Shown piece by piece: positions 21,137 through 29,971 of a stretch of 64,000 nucleotides of DNA (position 1 is its first letter; every line of letters begins with the position of its first letter). The stretch covers positions 2,989,501-3,053,500 of the forward strand of contig NZ_CP093528.1 of the NCBI RefSeq assembly GCF_022682305.1, read 5' to 3'. The DNA is from Shinella zoogloeoides (GTDB lineage Bacteria > Pseudomonadota > Alphaproteobacteria > Rhizobiales > Rhizobiaceae). The translations under genes were made by a program, and so were the position numbers. The notes under the pieces were generated by a model. The model was not told where the DNA came from and searched no databases. It was given only the letters and a program-made list of their open reading frames with translations.

Positions 21137-22105
21137 CTACCCCGTTTTTCGCGTAAAGGGCGTCTCCGGCACCGGAGTCAGGGCGACGCCGCGCCCGAAC
21201 CAGGCAAGGAGATTGTCCGCCACCAGATCGGCCATCGCATCACGCGTCGCCACCGAGGCGGAGGCGACATGGGGCAGCAGCGTGGCGTTCGGCAGGTCGA
21301 GCAGCGCCTGGGGCACGTTCGGCTCGTCGTAGAACACGTCGAGGCCGGCCGCCGCGATCGTGCCATCGCGCAGCGCCGAGGCCAGCGCGTCCTCGTCCAC
21401 CGTCCAACCGCGCCCGACATTGATCAGCACGCCGTTCGCCCCGAGCGCCCGCAAGATGGCGGCATCGATGGTCCGGTGCGTTTCCGGCGTCTTCGGCACG
21501 ATGGCGATGAGGACATCGACCGCCTCGGCCAATTCCGCCAGCGAAGGATAATAGGCATAGGGCACGCCCTCGCGCGGCCGGCGCGTGTGATAGGCGATCT
21601 CGATGCCGAACCCTTTCAGCCGCTCGGCGATGGCAAGGCCGATGCGGCCGAGGCCGTAGATGCCGGCCCGGCGGCCGCGCAGGCTGAGTGGCGTCAGCGG
21701 GAACGCGCCCTCGCGCGTCCATCGCCCCTCGCGCAGCCACGCCTCCGCCTGCGGAAAGCGGCGGATGGTGTTGAGCAGCAGGCCGATGGTCGTATCGGCC
21801 ACCTCGTCGTTGAGCACGTCCGGCGTATTGGTCACGGCGACGCCCCGCGCGGCGGCGGCGAGCGCATCGACGCCATCATAGCCCACACCGAAGCTCGCGA
21901 CGATCTCCAGCGCCGGCAGATGCTCGATCATCGCCGCGCCGAAAGCCCCTGAAACGGCGACTCCGGAAATCGTCGCCGCCTCGGAGCGGGCGAGAAGCGC
22001 GGGATCCGCCTTCTCGATGCGCACGATGTCGAAGGTTTCCTTCAGACGGTCGAGCACCCGCTCGCGGATCGTTCCGGGTACGAGAATGCGTGTCCTGGCC
22101 GCCAT
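21137..22105 (-). CDS. D-isomer-specific 2-hydroxyacid dehydrogenase (hydroxypyruvate/glyoxylate reductase type)
   Basis: 322-residue NAD(P)H-dependent dehydrogenase. The NAD-binding motif is GIYGLGRIGLAIAERLKGFG (about residue 150). The catalytic triad is seen as Arg in LINVGRGWTVDE, Glu in FYDEP, and His in LLPHVASAS. The sequence is closest in style to rhizobial glyoxylate/hydroxypyruvate reductases. It follows a LacI gene by 13 bases on the same strand, so the two are probably co-transcribed and the repressor may control it. Confidence 0.92.
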   Translation of the reverse strand: MAARTRILVPGTIRERVLDRLKETFDIVRIEKADPALLARSEAATISGVAVSGAFGAAMIEHLPALEIVASFGVGYDGVDALAAAARGVAVTNTPDVLNDEVADTTIGLLLNTIRRFPQAEAWLREGRWTREGAFPLTPLSLRGRRAGIYGLGRIGLAIAERLKGFGIEIAYHTRRPREGVPYAYYPSLAELAEAVDVLIAIVPKTPETHRTIDAAILRALGANGVLINVGRGWTVDEDALASALRDGTIAAAGLDVFYDEPNVPQALLDLPNATLLPHVASASVATRDAMADLVADNLLAWFGRGVALTPVPETPFTRKTG

Positions 22106-22118
22106 GCCAAACTCCTGC

Positions 22119-23147
22119 TCAGCCTTCCGGTTGCGCCTTCAGCGGCCCGGTCGATTGCCGGATGCGCATTTCCGGCTTGATGAGGTGGATGCCGTCCGGC
22201 TCGTGGCTGCCGGAAAGCTTGTCCAGCAGCGCACGGGCGGCGTTGCGGCCCACTTCCGACTGGCCGTTCCAGACGGTGGTGAGCGCCGGCGTGGCGATGG
22301 CCGCCTCCTCGAGGTCGTCATAGCCGGTGACGGAGACATCGCGGCCCGGCACGAGGCCGGCGCGGGCGATGCCGTTCATCAGGCCGATGGCGACGAGATC
22401 GTTCCAGCAGACGGCGGCCGTCGGCTTCTGCGGCAGCGAGAGGAAATGCACCGCCGCCTCGAAACCGCCCTGCTTGGTGCGCGGGCCGGGAATGCGCAGG
22501 CCGGGATCGACCTCGATATTGGCCTTGCGCAGCGCGTTGACATAGCCCTGGTAGCGGTCGCGGCCGGTCGAGGTCTGGTCGGTGCCGCCCACCATGGCGA
22601 TGGTGCGGTGGCCGAGGCCGATCAGGTGGTTGGTTGCGAGCGAGATGCCGTAGCTGTCGTCGCCGCGGAAGATCGGCACGTCGAGGCCGTCGATGGAACG
22701 CGCAATCAGGATCGCCGGCATGCCGTTGTCCTCGGCAAGCTGGATATCCTCCGGCGGCGTGCCGATGGCCGGCGACATGATCACCCCGTCACCGCCGAGT
22801 TGCAGCAGCGTCTCGACGAAGTTGCGCTGCTTCTCCACCGAATCGTAATGGTTCGACAGGATGAAGGTCTGCCGGTCGCGGTCCAGCTCGCTCTCGATGG
22901 CTTTGAGGATTTCCGCATAGAACGGGTTCATGATGTCGTGCACGACAACGCCGATGATGCCCGAGCGGGAGGTGCGAAGGCTCGCCGCGCGCCGGTTGTA
23001 GATATAACCGAGCGCCCGGGCCTGTTCCTTGATCCGCTCGCGCGTGGAAGCCGCCACGAGCGGGCTGTCCCTGAGCGCAAGCGAGACCGTCGCCGTGGAA
23101 ACGCCGAGCGTTTCCGCGATGGTGGAAAGCTTGATTTTCTGAGCCAC
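22119..23147 (-). CDS. LacI-family transcriptional repressor
   Basis: 342 residues: LacI helix-turn-helix at the N-terminus (KLSTIAETLGVSTATVSLALRDSPLV), hinge SLRTSRSGIIGVVV, then a periplasmic-binding-protein-like effector domain. The GTG at 23147 is chosen since GGGGAGGGG lies just upstream and homologs begin at AQKIKL; ATG 23174 adds nine unrelated residues. A perfect palindrome at 23195-23209 lies about 48 bases upstream and is a likely autoregulatory operator. The adjacent dehydrogenase is the candidate target; the effector is not known. Confidence 0.93.
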   Translation of the reverse strand: MAQKIKLSTIAETLGVSTATVSLALRDSPLVAASTRERIKEQARALGYIYNRRAASLRTSRSGIIGVVVHDIMNPFYAEILKAIESELDRDRQTFILSNHYDSVEKQRNFVETLLQLGGDGVIMSPAIGTPPEDIQLAEDNGMPAILIARSIDGLDVPIFRGDDSYGISLATNHLIGLGHRTIAMVGGTDQTSTGRDRYQGYVNALRKANIEVDPGLRIPGPRTKQGGFEAAVHFLSLPQKPTAAVCWNDLVAIGLMNGIARAGLVPGRDVSVTGYDDLEEAAIATPALTTVWNGQSEVGRNAARALLDKLSGSHEPDGIHLIKPEMRIRQSTGPLKAQPEG

Positions 23148-23194
23148 GACCCCTCCCCGAAGAACACGCAGCAACGCGGCTTTAAAACCGTTTA

Positions 23195-23209
23195 TTTAAA
23201 CAGTTTAAA
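23195..23209. promoter_or_regulatory. LacI-type operator
   Basis: Perfect 15-base palindrome TTTAAACAGTTTAAA, with a similar imperfect site (TTTAAAACCGTTTA) at 23181-23194 adjacent to it. It is upstream of the LacI gene and overlaps the last codons and stop of the marR-like gene (stop 23205-23207). Confidence 0.6.
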
Positions 23210-23741
23210 TGTCGTCGGCAACAGGCTTTTCGTGCTGGCGGGACGCATCGGGCAGGCCGGCATGCAGGTTCTCGTCCATGGCGCGCAGAAGCTTCAGCAG
23301 ATTGCGCATGTCCTTCTCGCTGAACCCCTCCGCCGCCTGCTGCTCGCTGAGCCGGGCGGCCTCGGTGATATGATTGACGGAGGCGCGGCCGGCATCGGTG
23401 AGATGCACGACGGTCAGCCGCCCGTCCGCCTCATCCGTCCGGCGCGCGACGAAACCCTGCGCCTCCAGCCGGCCGATGGTGCGCGTCATCGTCGGGGCCT
23501 TGACGCCGAGCCGGGCGGCAAGCGCCCCGGCCGTCAGCCCGCCTGCCTCCGACAGCGCGAGGATCACCCCGTCCTGCCCGGCATAAAGACCGGTCGCCAG
23601 GAGATTGCGGGACAGCACCGTGCGCATGGAGCGCGCCGCGTTGACGACCGCGGCGGCTAGGCCCGCGCCCGAGACCGCCTCGTGCGACTTCTTCTTCTTG
23701 GCCTTCTTGCCGTCCTTGCCGTCCTTGTGCTTCTTGCCCAT
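23205..23741 (-). CDS. MarR-family transcriptional regulator
   Basis: 178 residues. A strikingly lysine-rich head (KKHKDGKDGKKAKKKKSHE) precedes the winged-helix domain: LTAGALAARLGVKAPTMTRTIGRLEAQGFVARRTDEADGRLTVVHLTDAG is the MarR DNA-binding core with the wing. MarR proteins are dimeric repressors sensing small phenolic or oxidative signals. ATG 23741 has AGGCGA-like sequence upstream. It is divergent from the creatininase-family gene 94 bases away, its most likely target besides itself. Confidence 0.9.
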   Translation of the reverse strand: MGKKHKDGKDGKKAKKKKSHEAVSGAGLAAAVVNAARSMRTVLSRNLLATGLYAGQDGVILALSEAGGLTAGALAARLGVKAPTMTRTIGRLEAQGFVARRTDEADGRLTVVHLTDAGRASVNHITEAARLSEQQAAEGFSEKDMRNLLKLLRAMDENLHAGLPDASRQHEKPVADDI

Positions 23742-23835
23742 GCATCGCCTCCTGCACCGCCGCCCTTGCATCGCGGGCGCGGCCTTGTATGACAGAGGAC
23801 CGAGGCTGGCGGCAAGTAAGGATCGGAGAGACGCC

Positions 23836-24627
23836 ATGGCGCATCCCAGGACGCGATGGACCGAAAACGACCCCATGCTTGAGCCGGAAGACCGCGCGGA
23901 CTGGATCGCCGTCCTGCCGCTCGGCGCGCATGAAGGCCATGGCCCCCATCTGCCGCTGGAGACCGACACGCTGATCGCCGAGGGCATCGCCACCCGGCTG
24001 ATGGCCGTGCTGCCGCCGCACCTGCCGATCACCGTCCTGCCGGCCGAGCCGGTCGGCTATTCGCCGGAACATCTCGACGTGCCCGGCACCCGATCGCTCG
24101 GCTATGGCGAGGCGATCGAGCGCTGGCTGCACATCGCGGAGGACCTTCACCGCTTCGGCATCCGCAAGCTCTTGCTCCTCAACGCCCATGGCGGCAACGC
24201 GCCGCTGATGACCATTGTTGCGACCGAGGCGCGGGTCCGGCTGAACATGCTCGTCGTCGCCACCGCCTGGACGCGCTTCGGCCAGCCGGACGGCTGGATT
24301 TCGCCGGAGGACAAGGCCATCGACATTCACGGCGGCGATATCGAGACCTCCGTCATGCTCGCCCTTCACCCGGAACTTGTCCGCATGGACAAGGCGGAGC
24401 GCTTCGGCTCGCGGCAGGCGGAGTTCGCCGCCCGCTTCGCGCATCTGCGCGCCTACGGCCCGCATGCCTTCGGCTGGAAGATGTCCGATCTCAACCCGAA
24501 GGGCGTCGCGGGCGATGCGAGCGCCGCCACGGCGGAAAAAGGCGAGACGCTGATCGCCCATGCCCTCCGCGGCCTCGTCGCGCTCCTGGAAGACGTCGCC
24601 GCCTTCGACGCGGATACGCTCCGCTAG
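23836..24627 (+). CDS. creatininase-family metal-dependent amidohydrolase
   Basis: 263 residues. The metal-binding signature [19 protein letters not shown] (about residue 28) and NAHGGN (about 111), plus [13 protein letters not shown], are those of creatininase/MftE/FAPy-deformylase-type proteins, which hydrolyse cyclic or formyl amides with Zn or Mn. Which substrate it uses is not indicated. The start ATG 23836 follows CGGAGAG. The marR-like gene is divergent, and the next gene (CobW) begins 80 bases downstream, so it may be its own unit. Confidence 0.88.
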   Translation: MAHPRTRWTENDPMLEPEDRADWIAVLPLGAHEGHGPHLPLETDTLIAEGIATRLMAVLPPHLPITVLPAEPVGYSPEHLDVPGTRSLGYGEAIERWLHIAEDLHRFGIRKLLLLNAHGGNAPLMTIVATEARVRLNMLVVATAWTRFGQPDGWISPEDKAIDIHGGDIETSVMLALHPELVRMDKAERFGSRQAEFAARFAHLRAYGPHAFGWKMSDLNPKGVAGDASAATAEKGETLIAHALRGLVALLEDVAAFDADTLR

Positions 24628-24707
24628 CATTTGCGCTGGCTCTTTCGATCTCCTATATCAGTCGCCAACCGGACGTCTCGCCGTCCCCGCACCCGCCCGA
24701 GGTTCCC

Positions 24708-25817
24708 ATGACCGAAACAGCCCTTCCCAAGCCCATTCCCGTCACCGTGCTCACCGGCTATCTCGGCGCCGGCAAGACGACGCTGCTCAACCGCATCCTC
24801 ACCGAAAACCACGGCAGGAAGTATGCCGTCATCGTCAACGAATTCGGCGAGATCGGCATCGACAACGACCTGATCGTCGAGTCGGACGAGGAAATCTATG
24901 AGATGAACAACGGCTGCATCTGCTGCACCGTACGCGGCGACCTGATCCGCGTGGTGGAGGGCCTGATGCGCCGCCCCGGCCGCTTCGACGCCATCATCGT
25001 CGAGACCACCGGCCTTGCCGATCCGGTGCCCGTCGCCCAGACCTTCTTCATGGACGATGACGTACGCCAGAAGACCGAGCTGGACGCCGTGGTCGCGCTG
25101 GTCGACGCCAAGCATCTGCCGCTGCGCCTGAAGGACAGCCGCGAGGCCGAGGACCAGATCGCCTTTGCCGACGTCGTGCTCATCAACAAGACCGACCTCG
25201 TCAGCCCGGAAGAACTCGCCCGGATCGAAGCCACGGTGCGCGTGATCAACCCTTCCGCCCGCATCCACCGCACGACCCGCTCGGAAATCGACCTTGCCAA
25301 GGTCCTCGACCAGGGTGCGTTCAACCTGGAACGGGCGCTGGAAAACGATCCGCATTTCCTCGACCACGACCACCCGGACCATGTCTGCGGTCCCGATTGC
25401 GGCCACGACCATCATCACGATCATGACCACGATCACCATCACGACCATGATCATCACCATGACCACGGCCATGGCCACCACCATCATCACGACCACGGCG
25501 CTTCGCCGATCCATGACGTGACGGTGCAGTCGATCTCGCTGCGCGGCGGCGAGATGAACCCGGACCGCTTCTTCCCGTGGATCCAGAAGATCACCCAGAC
25601 GGACGGCCCGAACATCCTGCGCCTCAAGGGCATCATCGCCTTTGCCGGCGACGAGGAGCGCTATGTCGTGCAGGGTGTGCACATGATCGTCGAGGGCGAC
25701 CACCAGCGCGCCTGGAAGGATGGCGAGAAGCGTGAAAGCCGCCTCGTCTTCATCGGCCGCGACCTCGACCACGAGAAGATCGAGCGCACCTTCAAGGCCT
25801 GCGAGGCGCAGGCATGA
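24708..25817 (+). CDS. CobW/COG0523 GTPase metallochaperone
   Basis: 369 residues. N-terminal G3E GTPase with Walker [10 protein letters not shown] (17-25), the metal-binding CxCC motif (Cys70, Cys72, Cys73 in GCICCTVR), and guanine motif NKTD (160-163). Residues about 216-264 form a spacer with about 25 histidines alternating with Asp plus two cysteines (VCGPDCGH), a metal store or sensor. The C-terminal CobW_C domain follows ([19 protein letters not shown]). Family members deliver Zn or Co. It is followed by a WD40 gene 58 bases on, a pairing common in rhizobia. No Zur-like palindrome is evident upstream. Confidence 0.93.
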   Translation: MTETALPKPIPVTVLTGYLGAGKTTLLNRILTENHGRKYAVIVNEFGEIGIDNDLIVESDEEIYEMNNGCICCTVRGDLIRVVEGLMRRPGRFDAIIVETTGLADPVPVAQTFFMDDDVRQKTELDAVVALVDAKHLPLRLKDSREAEDQIAFADVVLINKTDLVSPEELARIEATVRVINPSARIHRTTRSEIDLAKVLDQGAFNLERALENDPHFLDHDHPDHVCGPDCGHDHHHDHDHDHHHDHDHHHDHGHGHHHHHDHGASPIHDVTVQSISLRGGEMNPDRFFPWIQKITQTDGPNILRLKGIIAFAGDEERYVVQGVHMIVEGDHQRAWKDGEKRESRLVFIGRDLDHEKIERTFKACEAQA

Positions 25818-25856
25818 CGCCGAAAAGTGCGAAGCGGTTTTCGGATAACGTCATGC
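25812..25856. repeat. rhizobial intergenic palindrome
   Basis: Nested inverted repeat: outer arms GCATGACG (25812-25819) and CGTCATGC (25849-25856), inner arms CCGAAAA (25820-25826) and TTTTCGG (25838-25844). It resembles a short palindrome scattered widely in rhizobial genomes. It contains the TGA stop of the cobW gene (25815-25817). Confidence 0.7.
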
Positions 25857-25875
25857 ACATGGAAAAGCCCCGATA

Positions 25876-26865
25876 ATGCCCACGATTGCCCCCCTCGATC
25901 TCGACGGCCACGTCGTTTCGGCCGCATTCCTCGGCGATGTGCCGTTCTTCGCCACCGCCTCCGGCGCGATCCACCGGCTCGATCACGGCCAGAAGGTCAC
26001 CGAGGCGCATGACGGCCTGCTCGCCTGCGTGCGCGACGAGGCGAACGACACGCTGGTCACCGGCGGCGAGGATGGCAAGGTGCTGCGCATCGCCGCCGAC
26101 GGCACCGCGACGCTGCTCGCCGAAGTGCCGCGCAAGTGGATCTCCGTTGTCGCCGCCGGCCCGCAGGGCGCGGTCGGCTTCGCGGAGGGCCGCACGGCGC
26201 GCGTACGACTGGCGGATGGCACGATCAGGGAATTCACCGAGACCCGTTCGGTCGAGGGCATCGCGTTTGCGCCGAAGGGCCTGCGCCTCGGCGTCGCGCG
26301 CTATAACGGCGTGTCGCTACACTGGGTCGCCATGGCGGCCCAGCCGGTCGATCTCGAATGGAAGGGCGCGCATAATGGCGTCACCTTCTCGCCGGACGGC
26401 CGCTTCGTCGTCACCAGCATGCAGGAAAACGCCCTGCACGGCTGGAAGCTCGACACCAAGCCCGGCGCGGAAACCCGCCATATGCGCATGACCGGCTATC
26501 CGGCCAAGGTGAAGTCGCTCTCCTGGTCCGTCAAGGGCAAGTGGCTCGCCTCCTCCGGCGCGCCGGCCGCCATCGTCTGGCCCTTCTCGGCCAAGGACGG
26601 CCCGATGGGCAAGCCGCCGCTGGAACTCGGCACGCGCGCCGACGTCATGGTGACCGCCGTCGCCTGCCACCCCGCCGAGGAGGTCGTCGCCATCGGCTAT
26701 TCGGACGGCATGGTGCTCGCGGCCCGCTTCGCCGACAACCGCGAGGTGCTGCTGCGCCGCCCCGGCAAGGGCGCCGTCACCTCCATGGCCTGGAGCCGCA
26801 ACGGCAAGCTTCTCGCTTTCGCCAGCGAAGCCGGCGACTGCGGCGTCATCGATCTCGCAGGTTGA
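25876..26865 (+). CDS. WD40-repeat protein
   Basis: 329 residues with no signal peptide, made of about seven beta-propeller blades; recurrent features include EDGKVLRIAADG, ITFSPDGRFVVTSMQENALHGWKL, SLSWSVKGKWLASSGAPAAIVWPF and TSMAWSRNGKLLAFASEAGDCGVIDL. A cytoplasmic scaffold is likely. It follows the His-rich CobW gene on the same strand and may be part of its metal-delivery function; the partner is not known. Two terminators-like arms follow at 26872-26896. Confidence 0.88.
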   Translation: MPTIAPLDLDGHVVSAAFLGDVPFFATASGAIHRLDHGQKVTEAHDGLLACVRDEANDTLVTGGEDGKVLRIAADGTATLLAEVPRKWISVVAAGPQGAVGFAEGRTARVRLADGTIREFTETRSVEGIAFAPKGLRLGVARYNGVSLHWVAMAAQPVDLEWKGAHNGVTFSPDGRFVVTSMQENALHGWKLDTKPGAETRHMRMTGYPAKVKSLSWSVKGKWLASSGAPAAIVWPFSAKDGPMGKPPLELGTRADVMVTAVACHPAEEVVAIGYSDGMVLAARFADNREVLLRRPGKGAVTSMAWSRNGKLLAFASEAGDCGVIDLAG

Positions 26866-26871
26866 CAAAAA

Positions 26872-26900
26872 GGCCGCCGGACAAGGATCGGCGGCCCCTT
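26872..26900. terminator. bidirectional terminator
   Basis: Eight-base stem GGCCGCCG (26872-26879) with CGGCGGCC (26889-26896), flanked by AAAAA on the left and TTTTT on the right, between the convergent WD40 and glyoxalase-superfamily genes. Confidence 0.85.
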
Positions 26901-26902
26901 TT

Positions 26903-27349
26903 TCACCATTCCAGCTCCAGATGCGGCCGGCCGTTCGAGGTCTTCTCGACCGTCCGCCCCGTCTCGTCGATGGTGCAGCTCACGCGCTGGCGGAAGGCCG
27001 AGAAGCTGTCGAAGGTGACGACATCCACCGGCTCGTCGAAATGCAGCGTCATGCGGTAGCGGCCGGGCTGGCTGGTCACCGCCTGGATGCCGAGGACTTC
27101 GGCATCGAACGGCTGGCCGAGATAGTGGCCACGCACCCGCGAGCCGAGCATCCACGGATCGAACGGTGGCCGGTTGCCCACCGCGGCATGCAGCGTATTC
27201 CAGTCGCGGAAGCCGTATTGCGCGGCGATGAGTTCAAGCGCGCGGGAATGAGAGATATCCTGTCCCTCGGAGGAAAAGCGCGCGCGCAGCCGCTTCGCCT
27301 GGTCCTTCAGGGCATCGAGGGATGGTAGGGGCGTCGAGGATGGACGCAT
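26903..27349 (-). CDS. glyoxalase-superfamily protein
   Basis: 148 residues, beginning with a helical head (LDALKDQAKRLRARFSSEGQDISHSRALELIAAQYGFRDWNTLHAAVGN) found in many rhizobial proteins annotated as glyoxalase superfamily, then a beta-rich half (RGHYLGQPFDAEVLGIQAV..RYRMTLHFDEPVDVVTFDSFSAFRQRVSCTID). Its reaction is not known. ATG 27349 has GGAG 8 bases upstream; the frame extends to 27436 without conserved sequence. Confidence 0.85.
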   Translation of the reverse strand: MRPSSTPLPSLDALKDQAKRLRARFSSEGQDISHSRALELIAAQYGFRDWNTLHAAVGNRPPFDPWMLGSRVRGHYLGQPFDAEVLGIQAVTSQPGRYRMTLHFDEPVDVVTFDSFSAFRQRVSCTIDETGRTVEKTSNGRPHLELEW

Positions 27350-27577
27350 GTCGGAACTCCAGTCATGGCATGCGTCGTTTCGGAGGGAGTCCGCATTGCC
27401 ACCGGTTCGCATGCGTGATGCTGGAAGACCGATCATCTGGGAGGAACTTCACCAAAGCTTGCGCTCGCGGACGGCAGGGGTCCTCACCCTTGCCCCGCAC
27501 ATAGTCATTCGCGGCGGCGATGTCAAATCGGGCACGCACGGAAGGGGCCACTCAACGCCGGCCCCTCCTTGTCGACT

Positions 27578-28165
27578 TCACGCCGCCTTGCGCCGCTCCG
27601 CAGAAAAGCGGCGGCCGCTGGCGACAAGCATGCCGGCCGCACCGTCCAGCCAGCCTTCCTTCAGTTCCAGCGCCAGGAAGCGGCGGCGCTCGAAGGGACC
27701 GGGCATGACGAAATGGCGCGCCTTGTCGGCAAAGAAGCCGAAGCGCTCGTAATATTCCGGATCGCCCACGAGCAGCACCGCGCCGTGTCCACGGTCGCGT
27801 GCCTCGGTGATCGCCGCACGCATCAGCGCGCCGCCGATGCCCTTGCCCTCATGCTCGCAATCGACAGCGAGCGGGCCGAGCAGCAAGGCCGGCACGGCAT
27901 TGCCGTCGGCATCCACGCCCGCCTCGACATTCCAGAGGCGCACGGTGCCGATGACATGGCCGTCGGCATCATGGGCCACGAGCGCGAGGCCTTCCGCCGG
28001 CAGGCGGTTGCGGCGCAGCTTTTCCGAGGACTTGCGGAAGCGGGCCTCGCCCATGACGCGGTCGAGCAAACGCTCGCGCGCGACGATATCGCCGGCGTTT
28101 TCCTGGTCGATGGTGAAGGCGGCATGCGCGAAGAACGCGCGGACAGAATCAAGAACAGTGGCCAT
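27578..28165 (-). CDS. GNAT-family N-acetyltransferase (YhbS-like)
   Basis: 195 residues. The acetyl-CoA site is visible as LGPLAVDCEHEGKGIGGALMRAAITEARDRG (motif A, Q/RxxGxG/A as EGKGIG), preceded by LVAHDADGHVIGTVRLWNV and followed by LLVGDPEYYERFGFF. This pattern is that of YhbS-type acetyltransferases; the acceptor is unknown. GGAGG lies just upstream of ATG 28165. Single gene; the decarboxylase gene lies upstream on the same strand, separated by a hairpin. Confidence 0.9.
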   Translation of the reverse strand: MATVLDSVRAFFAHAAFTIDQENAGDIVARERLLDRVMGEARFRKSSEKLRRNRLPAEGLALVAHDADGHVIGTVRLWNVEAGVDADGNAVPALLLGPLAVDCEHEGKGIGGALMRAAITEARDRGHGAVLLVGDPEYYERFGFFADKARHFVMPGPFERRRFLALELKEGWLDGAAGMLVASGRRFSAERRKAA

Positions 28166-28222
28166 CTTGGCCTCCCGAACTCAAAACCGATTCAAACGGT
28201 ATCGAAAACTGATTGTGAAGCT

Positions 28223-28248
28223 GGCGCTCCCGCAGGGACGGGAGCGCC
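28223..28248 (-). terminator. likely terminator of the decarboxylase gene
   Basis: Ten-base perfect stem GGCGCTCCCG (28223-28232) with CGGGAGCGCC (28239-28248), six-base loop, 7 bases after the decarboxylase stop. The T-run beyond is poor on the minus strand. Confidence 0.55.
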
Positions 28249-28254
28249 CGGTCG

Positions 28255-29388
28255 TCAGATGACGTAGGCCTTGAGCGGCTCGAAGCCGTTGAAGGCGACG
28301 GCCGAGTAGGTCGTCGTATAGGCACCGGTGCCTTCGATCAGAACCTCGTCGCCGATCGAAAGGGTGACCGGCAGCGGGTACATGTTCTTCTCGTACATCA
28401 CGTCGGCCGAATCGCAGGTCGGGCCGGCGAGCACGCAGGACTCCATTTCGTCCTGGTCGCGCTCGGTGCGGATCGGGTAGCGGATCGCCTCGTCCATGGT
28501 TTCGGCAAGGCCGCCGAACTTGCCGATGTCGAGGAAGACCCAGCGGTGGTTGTCGTTGTCCGACTTCTTCGAGACGAGGACGACTTCCGCCTTGATCACA
28601 CCGGCATTGCCGACCATGCCGCGGCCCGGCTCGATGATGGTTTCCGGGATCTGGTTGCCGAAGTGCTTCTTCAGCGCCCCGAAGATCGCCTTGCCATAGG
28701 CTTCGGCCGAGGGCACGTCGCGCAGGTACTTCGTCGGGAAGCCGCCGCCCATGTTGACCATCTTCAGCTCGATGCCCTGCTTGGCAAGCTGCACGAAGAC
28801 GCGCTTGGCATCGGCGAGGGCCGAATCCCAGGCGTCGAGCTTCGTCATCTGCGAGCCGACATGGAACGAGACGCCGTAGGACGTCAGGCCGAGCTGATGC
28901 GCGTAGACGAGCACGTCGACGGCCATCTGCGGCACGCAGCCGAACTTGCGCGACAGCGGCCATTCGGCGCCTTCGCCATCCGTCAGGACGCGGCAGAACA
29001 CGCGGGCGCCGGGAGCGGCGCGCGAGATCTTCTCGACTTCCTCATGGCTGTCGACGGCGAAGAGCGAGACGCCGAGCGCATGCGCCTTGGCGACGTCGCG
29101 TTCCTTCTTGATCGTGTTGCCGAAGGAGATGCGCGAAGCGGTCGCGCCGGCGTCGAGCGCCATTTCGATTTCGGCGACGGACGCGCAATCGAAATTGGAG
29201 CCCATGCTGGCGAGCAGGCGCAGGATTTCCGGCGCAGGATTGGCCTTCACGGCATAGTAGATCGCGCTGTCGGGCAGCGCATGGCGGAAGGCCTTGAAGT
29301 TGTCACGCACGACATCGAGGTCGACCACGAGGCACGGGCCGTCGGGACGTCGGGTGTTCAGAAAGTCGATAATACGTGCAGAAGCCAT
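28255..29388 (-). CDS. odc2: ornithine/lysine decarboxylase (fold III PLP)
   Basis: 377-residue alanine-racemase-fold decarboxylase making putrescine (and cadaverine) for polyamine supply. The PLP lysine is Lys48 in YYAVKANPAPE; SFHVGSQ, NMGGGFPTKY and EPGRGMVGNAG bind the cofactor phosphate; the second-subunit active-site cysteine is in GPTCDSADV. Length and sequence match the bifunctional rhizobial enzyme. ATG 29388 follows GGGAATACCGAG; the frame runs on to 29499 but that part is leader. A structured speF-like leader occupies the upstream region, so control by polyamine or ornithine level is likely. Confidence 0.95.
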   Translation of the reverse strand: MASARIIDFLNTRRPDGPCLVVDLDVVRDNFKAFRHALPDSAIYYAVKANPAPEILRLLASMGSNFDCASVAEIEMALDAGATASRISFGNTIKKERDVAKAHALGVSLFAVDSHEEVEKISRAAPGARVFCRVLTDGEGAEWPLSRKFGCVPQMAVDVLVYAHQLGLTSYGVSFHVGSQMTKLDAWDSALADAKRVFVQLAKQGIELKMVNMGGGFPTKYLRDVPSAEAYGKAIFGALKKHFGNQIPETIIEPGRGMVGNAGVIKAEVVLVSKKSDNDNHRWVFLDIGKFGGLAETMDEAIRYPIRTERDQDEMESCVLAGPTCDSADVMYEKNMYPLPVTLSIGDEVLIEGTGAYTTTYSAVAFNGFEPLKAYVI

Positions 29389-29971
29389 CTCGGTATTCCC
29401 CATATCCAGGTTGCTCCGGGCAAAACCCAGAGGACAAAGGGCAGATGCGGCAACGCTATGGAACCAGCCGGTGGAGACCCCGGAACCAAGCATGCGCAAA
29501 TGCGCGAACGGTGAACCAAAGCCCGCCTAGGCTTCAATTCGCTTTGTCTGCCATGGATTGGTGGGAAACCCGACCGCACTTCCGGCAATGAAGGTGTGCC
29601 TCTTCAGTAACCCCGGCTGATGGAAAGCCGGCAGACACCAGAAAGGCCCGCACCGTCGTTGCTTCAAGATGTCCTCGCATTTCCCGGTTGGCCGGAATAG
29701 CGACTGGAGCGGTTAGTTCCAGGTACCTTACCGATGATCCTCACCAAATCGAGGGTCGGCGGACACCCACAGGCACGTGCGACTTTGGGCAAGCGCGGAG
29801 ATAAGAAGAATCGCTGTCGTAATCAAGAGGTTTTTTGAATTTGACTATTGAAAATATTCCGTGAGCCACGACATTCGCGGAACTGGTTTTCGACACATCT
29901 CTTTGCACCGGCGCCCCAGACGCCGGACGCACGCAGGCCAGAACGGCGGCGTGCCATTCAAGTGGGGACAT
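29389..29971. other. divergent intergenic region, decarboxylase / LysR
   Basis: 583 bases between divergent genes. The left half is the decarboxylase leader described separately. The right part (about 29710-29971) must contain both promoters; I see no clear LysR-type T-N11-A site or -35/-10 pair. Open frames here are not family-like. Confidence 0.4.
29470..29705 (-). ncRNA. speF-like leader RNA of the decarboxylase
   Basis: The 5' leader of the decarboxylase is long and structured. On the minus strand there is an outer stem (29635-29639 with 29593-29597), enclosing a 6-bp hairpin (29626-29631 with 29613-29618, loop of 7), and a flanking GACATCTTGAAGCAACG segment around 29665-29680. A conserved alphaproteobacterial RNA called the speF motif is known upstream of ornithine decarboxylase genes; position and features fit, but I could not run a covariance model and the ends are approximate. 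Confidence 0.6.

Noticed and set aside
25375..25505. Short tandem cat/cac/gac repeats that look like a CRISPR or microsatellite
   Set aside because: They encode the His/Asp-rich spacer of the CobW protein in frame; no spacer-repeat periodicity.
29389..29499. N-terminal extension of the decarboxylase from ATG 29499
   Set aside because: Family proteins start at MASARII, with a ribosome site at 29390-29400, and the region forms part of the structured leader.
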